The notes beneath the pieces are model-generated. The model was given only the letters and a program-made list of their open reading frames with translations. It was not told the DNA's origin and ran no database searches. Below, piece by piece: positions 52,723 to 64,000 of a stretch of DNA of 64,000 nt (its first letter is position 1; each line of letters opens with the position of its first letter). The DNA is from Burkholderiales bacterium (GTDB lineage Bacteria > Pseudomonadota > Gammaproteobacteria > Burkholderiales > Casimicrobiaceae), in contig JAICKU010000006.1 of assembly GCA_025927765.1 (NCBI GenBank), positions 30,489 through 94,488 of the forward strand, given 5' to 3'. Position numbers and translations under genes: made by a program.

Positions 52723-53071
52723 CGTGCGACGCAGTGGCTAATTGGGGGTCATGTTTGATGATTACAACAACTTTTACAAGGGGACGGCCGATGGGCGGGG
52801 ACCCCGCGGGCGTGGCGGCGCGCACCGCGACGCTTCCAAAGCGGCTTCGCTGCCGTCGGCCGTTTGCGGCGCGCCCGCGCAATATTTACATCCGCTCCGC
52901 GTGGTTTTGTCCTAAGACAGTCGGCGCCGCGCGGGAAGTTTCGAGCCTTCCCCGCGAAGAACGCGCGCCGCCTGCCTCTCCACTCGCAGGCAATGCAAGT
53001 TTCGCGCGCGGCGCATCGTACCGTTGGGGAAAGGCCGGCGCAGGGCCCCAAGACGGCCGAACTAACTTGCC

Positions 53072-53118
53072 CCGCGCAAAGTACCGGGCGAGCGAAGCGA
53101 GCGCGAAACTTTGCGCGG
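53072..53118. terminator. Large hairpin downstream of icd: CCGCGCAAAGT-N25-ACTTTGCGCGG
   Basis: Perfect 11-bp arms ending 6 nt after the icd stop; no clear T-tract, so terminator function is inferred. Confidence 0.5.
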
Positions 53119-53124
53119 ATAGGA

Positions 53125-54378
53125 TTACATCCGTTCGATCATCGCCTGCCCGAAGGCCGAGGTGGAGACTTGCGTCGCACCGGGCAAGAGGCGCGCGAAG
53201 TCGTACGTGACCACCTTGTCGGCGATGGCCTTCTCGAGGCTCGACGTGATCAGGTCCGCCGCTTCGCGCCAGCCCATGTGGACGAGCATCATTTCAGCGG
53301 ACAGGATCTCGGAGCCGGGATTCACGTAGTCCTTGCCGGCGTACTTCGGCGCCGTGCCGTGGGTCGCCTCGAACATCGCCACGGTGTCCGACATGTTGGC
53401 GCCGGGCGCGATGCCGATGCCGCCCACTTCCGCCGCCAGCGCGTCGGAGATGTAGTCGCCGTTCAGGTTCGGCGTGGCGATCACGTCGTACTCGGCCGGC
53501 CGCAGCAGGATCTGTTGCAGGAACGCATCGGCGATGACGTCCTTGACGATGATCTCGCGGCCCGTCTTCGGATTCTTGAACGCGCACCACGGTCCGCCGT
53601 CGATCTCCTTCGCGCCGAACTCACGCTTGGCGAGCGCATAGCCCCAGTCGCGGAACGCGCCTTCGGTGAACTTCTGGATGTTGCCCTTGTGCACGAGCGC
53701 CACCGACTTGCGGTCGTTGTCGATCGCGTACTGGAACGCCTTGCGTACGAGACGATCGGTCCCCTCCGACGAAATCGGCTTCACGCCGATGCCCGACGTG
53801 GCCGGGAAGCGGATCTTGCGCACACCCATTTCGTTGATGAGGAAATCGATCAGCTTCTTCGCCTCGGGCGAGCCGGCCGGCCATTCGATGCCGACGTAGA
53901 TGTCCTCGGAATTCTCGCGGAAGATCACCATGTCGACCTTCTCGGGCTCCTTCACCGGCGACGGCACGCCCTTGAACCAGCGCACCGGCCGCAGGCATAC
54001 ATACAGGTCGAGCTGCTGGCGCAGCGCCACGTTGAGCGAACGGATGCCTCCGCCCACGGGCGTCGTCAGCGGCCCCTTGATCGACACGACGTACTCGCGC
54101 AGGATGTCGAGCGTCTCGTCCGGCAGCCAAACGTCCGGCCCGTACACGCGCGTCGACTTCTCGCCGGCGTAGATCTCCATCCAGTGGATCTTCCGCTTGC
54201 CGGCGTAGGCCTTGGCGACCGCGGCGTCGACGACGCGGAGCATCACCGGCGTGATGTCGACGCCGGTCCCGTCGCCCTCGATGTAGGGAATGATCGGGTT
54301 GTCGGGCACGCGAAGGCTGAAATCGGCATTGACTTCGATCTTCGCGCCGTCGGCGGGCACGGTGACATGCTGATACAT
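53125..54378 (-). CDS. icd: Isocitrate dehydrogenase (NADP-type)
   Basis: [16 protein letters not shown]...[22 protein letters not shown]...[14 protein letters not shown]...[25 protein letters not shown]. Confidence 0.96.
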   Translation of the reverse strand: MYQHVTVPADGAKIEVNADFSLRVPDNPIIPYIEGDGTGVDITPVMLRVVDAAVAKAYAGKRKIHWMEIYAGEKSTRVYGPDVWLPDETLDILREYVVSIKGPLTTPVGGGIRSLNVALRQQLDLYVCLRPVRWFKGVPSPVKEPEKVDMVIFRENSEDIYVGIEWPAGSPEAKKLIDFLINEMGVRKIRFPATSGIGVKPISSEGTDRLVRKAFQYAIDNDRKSVALVHKGNIQKFTEGAFRDWGYALAKREFGAKEIDGGPWCAFKNPKTGREIIVKDVIADAFLQQILLRPAEYDVIATPNLNGDYISDALAAEVGGIGIAPGANMSDTVAMFEATHGTAPKYAGKDYVNPGSEILSAEMMLVHMGWREAADLITSSLEKAIADKVVTYDFARLLPGATQVSTSAFGQAMIERM

Positions 54379-54486
54379 GGAATGGGGTCTCCTGGCAGGC
54401 GCGCGGGTGACGGTCTCGCGCGCGGCGAAAGGTCGCATTATGCTGCAGCGCCCGCAGCGCGGCCGGCCGAGCGGTAACGGAGCCGA

Positions 54487-54495
54487 TGCTAGAAT
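54487..54495 (+). promoter_or_regulatory. Extended -10 promoter-like element TGCTAGAAT upstream of pcnB
   Basis: Same 9-mer as at 3566-3574. Confidence 0.4.
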
Positions 54496-54540
54496 GGACG
54501 GCACGATGCCTTCGAGTGGAAAGTCGAGTCTCCCCGCGCG

Positions 54541-55878
54541 ATGATTCGACGCCTGCTCGCCCGCCTGCTGCCCGGCAGGTCCGCGCGTGAGCCGCGCATC
54601 CACGGGCCCGAGCAGCACGCCGTCCGAAGCGATCAACTGTCGAACGCCGCGCGCACCGTCGTCCGCCGCTTGCAGGACGAGGGGTTCAAGGCGTTCATCG
54701 TCGGCGGTGCCGTACGCGACTTGATGCTCGGTCGCACGCCCAAGGATTTCGACATTGCGACCGAGGCCACGCCCGAGCAGGTGAAAGCGCTGTTCCGCCG
54801 CGCGTTCATCGTCGGGCGCCGGTTTCGCCTCGTACACGTCCACGTTGGCAACGAAGTGCTCGAAGTGTCGACGTTTCGCGCCGCGCAGACGGGCGAGAAC
54901 GCCACCGACGAGCACGGACGCCTCATCTCCGACAACGTCTACGGCAGCCAGGCCGAGGACGCCGCGCGGCGCGACTTCACGGTCAACGCGCTCTACTTCG
55001 ATCCCGGCACCGAATCGATCTGGGACTACGTCGGCGGCTTCAACGACATGCGCGCGCACCGCATGAAGCTGATCGGCCCGCCCGTCACGCGCTACCGCGA
55101 GGATCCGGTGCGGATGCTTCGCGCCGTGCGGCTTGCCGCCAAGCTCGGCTTCTCGATCGAGAAGCGTACCGAGGAACCGATCGCGCGGCTGTCGCCGCTG
55201 ATGCACAACGTGCCGCCGGCGCGCCTGTTCGACGAGATGCAGAAGCTGCTCCTGTCGGGACACGCGGTCGACACCCTGCGCAGCCTGCGCGCCCACGGAC
55301 TGTCGGCAGGCCTGCTGCCGCTCCTCGACGTGATCCTCGAGCAGCCGCTCGGCCAGAAGTTCATCGACACCGCGCTCGCGCAGACCGACGCGCGCGTACG
55401 CGAGGACAAGGGCGTGTCGCCGGCGTTCCTGTTCGCGGCGCTCCTGTGGCACGAGGTGCTCAAGACGTGGAAGTCGGCGAAGGAGCGCGGCGAGCGCCCG
55501 CTGCCCGCGCTCTTCGACGCGATGGACCACGTGTTCTCGGCGCAGGCCGAGCGCATCGCCATCCCGCGCCGCTTCGAAGCGACGATCAAGGAGATCTGGG
55601 CACTGCAGCCGCGCTTCGAGCAGCGTGCCGGCACGCGGCCGGTACGGCTGCTCGAGCATCCCCGCTTTCGCGCCGCCTATGATTTCCTCGCATTGCGCGG
55701 CGCGAGCGGCGAAGTGCCGCAGTCGCTCGTCGACTGGTGGACGCGCTTCCAGACCGCCGACGACGAGGAGCGGCAGGCGATGCTGCGCCCCGAGGAAGCG
55801 CCGAAGAAGCGACGCCGGCCGCGCAGCCGCCGAAAGCGCAGCGAAGGCGCGAACGCGCAACCCGCGCCCGAAGAATAG
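54541..55878 (+). CDS. pcnB: Poly(A) polymerase I
   Basis: [50 protein letters not shown]; Arg-rich C-terminus. Confidence 0.95.
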   Translation: MIRRLLARLLPGRSAREPRIHGPEQHAVRSDQLSNAARTVVRRLQDEGFKAFIVGGAVRDLMLGRTPKDFDIATEATPEQVKALFRRAFIVGRRFRLVHVHVGNEVLEVSTFRAAQTGENATDEHGRLISDNVYGSQAEDAARRDFTVNALYFDPGTESIWDYVGGFNDMRAHRMKLIGPPVTRYREDPVRMLRAVRLAAKLGFSIEKRTEEPIARLSPLMHNVPPARLFDEMQKLLLSGHAVDTLRSLRAHGLSAGLLPLLDVILEQPLGQKFIDTALAQTDARVREDKGVSPAFLFAALLWHEVLKTWKSAKERGERPLPALFDAMDHVFSAQAERIAIPRRFEATIKEIWALQPRFEQRAGTRPVRLLEHPRFRAAYDFLALRGASGEVPQSLVDWWTRFQTADDEERQAMLRPEEAPKKRRRPRSRRKRSEGANAQPAPEE

Positions 55879-55890
55879 CGGGCGACGGCC

Positions 55891-58839
<2,949 letters not shown>

Positions 58840-58950
58840 TCGCGGTCGTGCCAATCGTCCATACGGACAACCCCGCAAAACTGACAGGTGCCGATTACCG
58901 GTGCCGCTTCGTACGCTCTCGCCTCGTCGACTCCACGCGCGAGGTGGGAC

Positions 58951-61365
58951 GTGCGCCTTCGATCGATCGCGATCCTGTTGCCGCTGCTCGCGGCGCCCGT
59001 CGTCCCATGCATCGCGGACGCGGCCGCTGCGAGTGGCGAGCTTCTCACGCGCTACGCGTCGCTGCCGCTGCTCTTCGAGCGTGGCTCGACGGACGACGGC
59101 TCGACGCAGTTCGTCGCGCGCGGCCCGAACTACGTGCTCGCCATCGGGAACGAAGGCGTGCGCATCGTGCCGTCGGACGAGGCGCGCGCGCCGATCGGCT
59201 GGCGCTTCGTCGCAGCCGATGCGCGGCCGCGAATTCACGGCGAGGGCCGACTTGCGGTCATTCATCATCTCGGTCGCGGCGCCGACCGCCACGTGCCCGC
59301 GTACGAACGCGTGCGCATCGACGGCCTGTACGCGGGCATCGACGTCGCCTTCCACGCGCATGGCCGCGAAGTCGAATACGACCTGATCGTCGCACCCGGC
59401 GCCGATCCCGCGCGCTTCGCATTGACGTTCGACGCAAGCGTGCCCGTGGTCCAGAACGAAGCAGGCGAGCTCGTGCTCGCGGCGACCGCCGGTTCGCTCG
59501 TGCTGAAGCGCCCGGTCGCGTTCCAGGATATCGATGGCACGCGCAAGGCCGTGGACAGTCGGTTCGTTCTGGAAGACGAGCGCGTGCGCATCGCCGTAGG
59601 CGAATACGACCATGCGCAACCGCTGGTCATCGACCCGGTGGTGTCGTACGCCACCTATCTCGGCGGCAACAGCAGCGAGCAGGGCACGGCGATCGCCGTC
59701 GACGCGGCGGGCAACGCGTACGTGACCGGTTATACGCAATCGAGCGACTTCCCGCTCGTCAACGCGTACGACCGCTCGATCGGCAAGAGGGGCGACGTCG
59801 ACGTGTTCGTGTCGAAGCTCAACGCCGCGGGTACCGGCCTCATGTGGTCGACGTTCGTCGGCGGCGCCACCGGGATCGACCACGCGACGGGCATCGCGGT
59901 CGATGCGACCGGCAGTGCCTACGTCACGGGACAGACATCGGGCGCGGATTTTCCGACGACGGCCACCGCGTGGCAGAAAGGAACGACGAGCGGTGGCGGT
60001 TTCGCGGTCAAGCTGGCGCCGGCGGGCAACGCCCTCGTCTACTCGACCTACGTCGCGGCGGCGACGCCGAGCAGCATCGGCGTCGATGCCTCCGGCAACG
60101 CATACGTCACCGGAAGCGCGACGTCGGGGTTCGCGACGACCGCCAACGCGCTGCAACCGACGATGAACAGTTCGAGCGGCACGACGACGTTCGTGCTGAA
60201 GCTGAACGGCACGGGCAGCGCACCCGTGTTCGCGACGTTCCTCGGCGGCAGCAGCGGAGAGGATGCGACGTCGCTTGCGCTCGATGCACGCGGCAGCGTG
60301 TACGTCGGCGGCTGGACGACGTCGGCTGACTTTCCGGTGCGAAATGCATATCAGTCCGTGAAGGCGTCCGCGAAGGACGGCTTCATCGCGAAAATCGCGG
60401 CTGACGGCTCGCAGATCATGTACGCCACGCTGCTCGGCGGCAATCTCGATGACGCGGTGAATGCGATTGCGGTCGATTCGTCCGGCAATGCGTATGTCGC
60501 AGGCGAGACGTATTCCGCCGATTTTCCGGCCGTTTCGGGGTTCCAGATGACGAAGGCCGGCCACCTGCTGGTGAACTCCAGCCTCGGCAACGCCTTCGTC
60601 GCAAAGCTCTCGGCCACGGGAAATGCCCTGGTCTACGCGTCGTTTCTCGGCGGTGAAGTCTGCCAGGGCCCGTGCCAATCCGTGTTCGGCGTACCGCAGA
60701 TCGCGGGTGACGTCGCGTACGGCATCGGCGTGGACAGTGCCGGCCACGCCTATGTGGCGGGACTCGCGAAGAGCTGGACCTTTCCGCTCGTCGACTCCGC
60801 TGCGCAACGCAAGCAGCAGGACAACGAGAACTCGGCGTTCGTCACCAAGGTGTCGATCGCCGGCACGGCGCTCCTCTGGTCGACGTTCGTTCGCACCGGC
60901 TACGACATGGGCACCGGACCGACGCGCTTTCCGCTCGGCACGACGAGCGGCGTCGCGACCGGCGCGGATGACGCGGCATTCGTGACGGGCGTCTCCAACG
61001 ACTCGAGCAGCTTTCCGGCAACCCCGGGAGCGTTTCGCACGTCGAGCATCGACCCAAGTGCGATCGTCGCGAAATTCGCGGCCGCCGGAACCCTGGCGCT
61101 CGCCACCTCGAACGCGGCGACAGACGCGAAAACACCGGTCACGTTGACGGCGACGCTGCAGGGCCCTGCGACGAGCGGGAACGTGACGTTCTATATCGAC
61201 GGCACGTGGCTCGGTGGCGGCACGCTCGCCGCCAACCGTGCGTCGCTCACGTCGACGCTGCCCGCAGGCATTCATGTGCTGACGGCAGTGGCGAACCTTC
61301 CCGGATCCTTTGCCGATTCGGCGCCGATCACGCAGGTGGTCGACGTGCCGCTCGTCTGCAATTGA
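58951..61365 (+). CDS. Exported SBBP-repeat beta-propeller protein with C-terminal Ig-like domain
   Basis: Signal VRLRSIAILLPLLAAPVVPCIADA; YERVRIDGLYAGIDVAFHAHGREVEYDLIVAPGADP...PLVIDPVVSYATYLGGNSSEQGTAIAVDAAGNAYVTGYTQSSDFP; multiple GNAYV.G.T.S.DFP blades; C-terminal VTLTATLQGPATSGNVTFYIDG. Confidence 0.88.
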   Translation: MRLRSIAILLPLLAAPVVPCIADAAAASGELLTRYASLPLLFERGSTDDGSTQFVARGPNYVLAIGNEGVRIVPSDEARAPIGWRFVAADARPRIHGEGRLAVIHHLGRGADRHVPAYERVRIDGLYAGIDVAFHAHGREVEYDLIVAPGADPARFALTFDASVPVVQNEAGELVLAATAGSLVLKRPVAFQDIDGTRKAVDSRFVLEDERVRIAVGEYDHAQPLVIDPVVSYATYLGGNSSEQGTAIAVDAAGNAYVTGYTQSSDFPLVNAYDRSIGKRGDVDVFVSKLNAAGTGLMWSTFVGGATGIDHATGIAVDATGSAYVTGQTSGADFPTTATAWQKGTTSGGGFAVKLAPAGNALVYSTYVAAATPSSIGVDASGNAYVTGSATSGFATTANALQPTMNSSSGTTTFVLKLNGTGSAPVFATFLGGSSGEDATSLALDARGSVYVGGWTTSADFPVRNAYQSVKASAKDGFIAKIAADGSQIMYATLLGGNLDDAVNAIAVDSSGNAYVAGETYSADFPAVSGFQMTKAGHLLVNSSLGNAFVAKLSATGNALVYASFLGGEVCQGPCQSVFGVPQIAGDVAYGIGVDSAGHAYVAGLAKSWTFPLVDSAAQRKQQDNENSAFVTKVSIAGTALLWSTFVRTGYDMGTGPTRFPLGTTSGVATGADDAAFVTGVSNDSSSFPATPGAFRTSSIDPSAIVAKFAAAGTLALATSNAATDAKTPVTLTATLQGPATSGNVTFYIDGTWLGGGTLAANRASLTSTLPAGIHVLTAVANLPGSFADSAPITQVVDVPLVCN

Positions 61366-61382
61366 CGCGAGAGGAGCGAGCC

Positions 61383-64000
61383 ATGCGCATCCCGATCCCA
61401 ACGCTCGCGACGTGGCTCGTCCTGGCATCGGCTGCGCTCGCCACACCTGTCGACAGCCCGCGCCCGGGACCGGTCGACCACGCGAGATCGATGACGTACG
61501 CCGCAACACGGGCGGAATCGGGTCGCAGCGACGCCGCTGTCTGGACGATCGCTGCCGACGGCCTTCGCGCCCTCGACGCGAACGGCGAAACGCGGCAATC
61601 CGTCGCGCTCGCTTCGAACGGCTTCGGCGACGCGCAATCAATTGCCGTCGATCCGTTCGACGATAGCGTTTGGGTGACGACCGATGCCTCGCTGCTTTTG
61701 CATTTCGCCGCCGACGGGTCCCTCGTGCAGGGTGCGTCGCTCCCGACGCCGGCGACTGCCGTCGCAGTCGACCTCGACCGCAGCGTTTGGCTCGTCGCCG
61801 CCGCGCAACTGTTGCACTTCTCGGCCAATGGCGATGCACTGACGACGCGAGCGCTGGCATTGTGGCCAGGCGAAACGGTGACCGCGATTGCTGCCGACGC
61901 GCTGCGCGATCGCGTGTGGCTTGCGACGACGCAGGCCGTTTACCGCGCCGATCGTGGGAACGTGCGCGAACTCGTGCGCGGCGAAAGCCTCGACCTCGCC
62001 CTCGATCCACGCACGGGCAACGTGCTGTCCATCGTCGACGGCGCGCTCGTGGCGATCGTCGGCAGCGACGCGCATGCGCTCGACGCGTTCGCGTTCCTCG
62101 ATGACGACTGGCCGGTGTCGGTCGCCTACGATGCGGACGAGGCCTCGTTCGTCGTCGACAGCATGCGCACGACGCTTCGACTGGACACGACCGGCCGCGT
62201 GATCGAAACGGGAAGTTCCGGCATGCGAGGCGCGCTTCGGCCGTTTCGCATCGCGCCGACGATCGAATTGTTGCGGCCTCCGGGCGGCGGGGTGATGACC
62301 GAAGCGGTCGACGAAATCGTTGTCCGCGTCGGCGCACGCTGCGCCGACGCACTGTGCGACATTCCCGAGTACGTCGAGCGGATGCAGGTGTGGGCCACGC
62401 TCGATGGCGTGCCGCTCCCACACATGCGGGCGGGTGCGCATGGGCTTGTCCGCTGGCCGTTGACGATCGACGGAAGCATCGATCGGCATCGCTTCAGCGC
62501 GCGCGTTGTCGACCGATTCGCGCGAGCGGCGTCGATCGACGAAGCGCAATGGAGCGTCGCGCCGCGCTCGAGCGCGACCACGGCGACGGCCGGGCCGCTC
62601 GATCCGGTGGCTGCGACGGATGCGCGGATCAAAGCCGCGAACAAGGCGCCCGCCGTGACGCTGGCATCGCCGGTCGCCGGCAGCGCGTTCACCGCAGGCG
62701 GCAACGTCACGCTCGCGGCCAACGCTACCGACTCCGACGGCTCGATCGTCAAGGTCGAGTTCTATCGGGGCGGCACCACGCTGATCGGCGCTGCAACGAC
62801 GTTCCCATACCAGTTCACATGGACGTCGGTCCCGGCAGGCAGCTACTCGCTGACGGCGAAGGCCTACGACAACCGCAACGGCACCGCGACCTCGGTCGCA
62901 GTGCCGATCAGCGTCGTCAGCAACCGGGCACCGAGTGTTGCGTTACTCGCGCCCACGGCCGGAACCTTCGTGCAGAGTGGAACGGCAACGAGCGTCGTCG
63001 CCAGTGCGAGCGACCCCGACGGCTCAGTTGCGCGCGTCGAGTTCCTCGACAACGGCGCGACGATCGGCATCGTCACCGCGCCGCCTTTCGAAATCGCGTG
63101 GACGCCGGCGCAAGCAGGACTCCATGCCCTGGAGGCGCGCGCGACCGATGACAAAGGAACGTCGACGACATCCACGCCGGTCGACGTGGTCGTGGGGGTG
63201 CCGCCGGTCGTCGTGGTCACGGCGCCCGTCGCGTGTTCGTTTCTCGACGGTCCGCTCGACGTCATGCTGGCCGCGGATGCGATCAGCCCGACCGGGAGCG
63301 TGGTGAGCGTCGAGTTCTTCGACAACGGCATCCCCGTCGGAACGGCGACGTCCCGTCCGTGGCACTTCATGCTGGCCAATGTCCAGCGCGGCAACCATTC
63401 GATTACCGCGCGCGCAACCAACGATCGCGGCTTCGCCACCACTTCGCGCGCGGCGCTCTTCACCGTCCGCGCCCCGAACGTGCCGCCGACCGTCAACATG
63501 ACGTCACCAGTCGACGGGGCGCACGTGCCGGTGGGCTCCGTAGTCACATTGACCGCGAGTGCCAGCGACGCCGACGGGACGATTGCCGCCGTCGAGTTCC
63601 GGCAGGGCGGCACGGTGATCGGCCGAGTCACCGCGCCGCCTTACACGACCACGTGGACACCAAGCAGCGCGGGCACGTATTTGCTGATGGCGATTGCAAC
63701 CGACGATCGCAACGGGGCGACGACGACCGGTTGGGTGCGCCTTGTGGTCGACCCGAACATGCTGCCGACCGTGTCCTTGACCGCCCCCGCGCCGAACGCC
63801 ACGTTTGCCGCACCTGCGAACATCATGTTGCAGGCCACCGCGAGCGACAGCGACGGCGCGATCGCGAAAGTCGAATTCCTTGCCAACGGCACGCTCGTCG
63901 GCTCGACCACGACGTCGCCGTATTCCACGACCTGGAACAGCGTCGCCTCCGGAGCGTACTCGTTGACCGCGCGGGCGACCGACAATGCGGGCGGGGTGGC
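61383..64000 (+). CDS. Large exported protein: N-terminal propeller-like domain plus tandem bacterial Ig-like repeats (3' truncated by window end)
   Basis: Open frame from ATG 61383 to window end: MRIPIPTLATWLVLASAALA signal; VAVDLDRSVWLVAAAQLLHFSANG; then at least five repeats of type APAVTLASPVAGSAFTAGGNVTLAANATDSDGSIVKVEFYRGGTTLIGAATTFPYQFTWTSVPAGSYSLTAKAYDNRNGTATS. Absent from the supplied ORF track because it has no in-window stop. Confidence 0.88.
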   Translation, partial: MRIPIPTLATWLVLASAALATPVDSPRPGPVDHARSMTYAATRAESGRSDAAVWTIAADGLRALDANGETRQSVALASNGFGDAQSIAVDPFDDSVWVTTDASLLLHFAADGSLVQGASLPTPATAVAVDLDRSVWLVAAAQLLHFSANGDALTTRALALWPGETVTAIAADALRDRVWLATTQAVYRADRGNVRELVRGESLDLALDPRTGNVLSIVDGALVAIVGSDAHALDAFAFLDDDWPVSVAYDADEASFVVDSMRTTLRLDTTGRVIETGSSGMRGALRPFRIAPTIELLRPPGGGVMTEAVDEIVVRVGARCADALCDIPEYVERMQVWATLDGVPLPHMRAGAHGLVRWPLTIDGSIDRHRFSARVVDRFARAASIDEAQWSVAPRSSATTATAGPLDPVAATDARIKAANKAPAVTLASPVAGSAFTAGGNVTLAANATDSDGSIVKVEFYRGGTTLIGAATTFPYQFTWTSVPAGSYSLTAKAYDNRNGTATSVAVPISVVSNRAPSVALLAPTAGTFVQSGTATSVVASASDPDGSVARVEFLDNGATIGIVTAPPFEIAWTPAQAGLHALEARATDDKGTSTTSTPVDVVVGVPPVVVVTAPVACSFLDGPLDVMLAADAISPTGSVVSVEFFDNGIPVGTATSRPWHFMLANVQRGNHSITARATNDRGFATTSRAALFTVRAPNVPPTVNMTSPVDGAHVPVGSVVTLTASASDADGTIAAVEFRQGGTVIGRVTAPPYTTTWTPSSAGTYLLMAIATDDRNGATTTGWVRLVVDPNMLPTVSLTAPAPNATFAAPANIMLQATASDSDGAIAKVEFLANGTLVGSTTTSPYSTTWNSVASGAYSLTARATDNAGGV

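Noticed and set aside
52749-53051. Small minus-strand ORF in the clpS-icd gap, considered as a cold-shock protein
   Set aside because: Translation (MGPCAGLSPTVRCAARETC...) has no CSD RNP motifs (KGFGFI / VFVH).

Overview
This is a 64-kb, high-GC chromosomal window from what looks like a betaproteobacterium (inferred from gene order and protein similarity recalled by eye; no database search was run). It is mostly densely packed housekeeping DNA, and most genes run on the minus strand. From left to right it contains: lysS (partial), a vapBC toxin-antitoxin pair, prfB with its programmed frameshift, nudC, a TPR protein, two tandem cyclophilins, lpxH, a TerC-family protein, a cvpA-purF-metZ-like cluster, SPOR/folC/accD/trpA/trpB/trpF/truA/fimV/asd, leuB/leuD/entericidin/leuC, a degenerate GGDEF protein, a dipeptide-type ABC operon, an Fe3+/polyamine-type ABC operon, miaA/mutL, a glutamine amidotransferase, an S9 peptidase, folE2, dxs/ispA/xseB, a Rieske oxygenase with a sulfurtransferase, thpR, aceA, clpA/clpS, icd, pcnB/folK/deoxynucleoside kinase/panC, an EamA transporter, and finally two large exported proteins (an SBBP beta-propeller and a multi-Ig-domain protein truncated by the window end). 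I saw no rRNA, tRNA, CRISPR array, prophage or IS element. The less ordinary signals are: (i) two or three families of GC-rich or palindromic dispersed repeats sitting in gaps between co-directional genes, including inside vapBC, in both ABC operons between binding protein and permease, and apparently inside the mutL 5' end; (ii) vapBC inserted between prfB and lysS with a palindromic operator; (iii) a membrane protein with a degenerate GGDEF active site but a retained I-site-like RxxD; (iv) the terminal propeller plus Ig-repeat locus. I did not find a clearly novel multi-gene system; the terminal surface-protein locus is the best candidate and needs flanking sequence.
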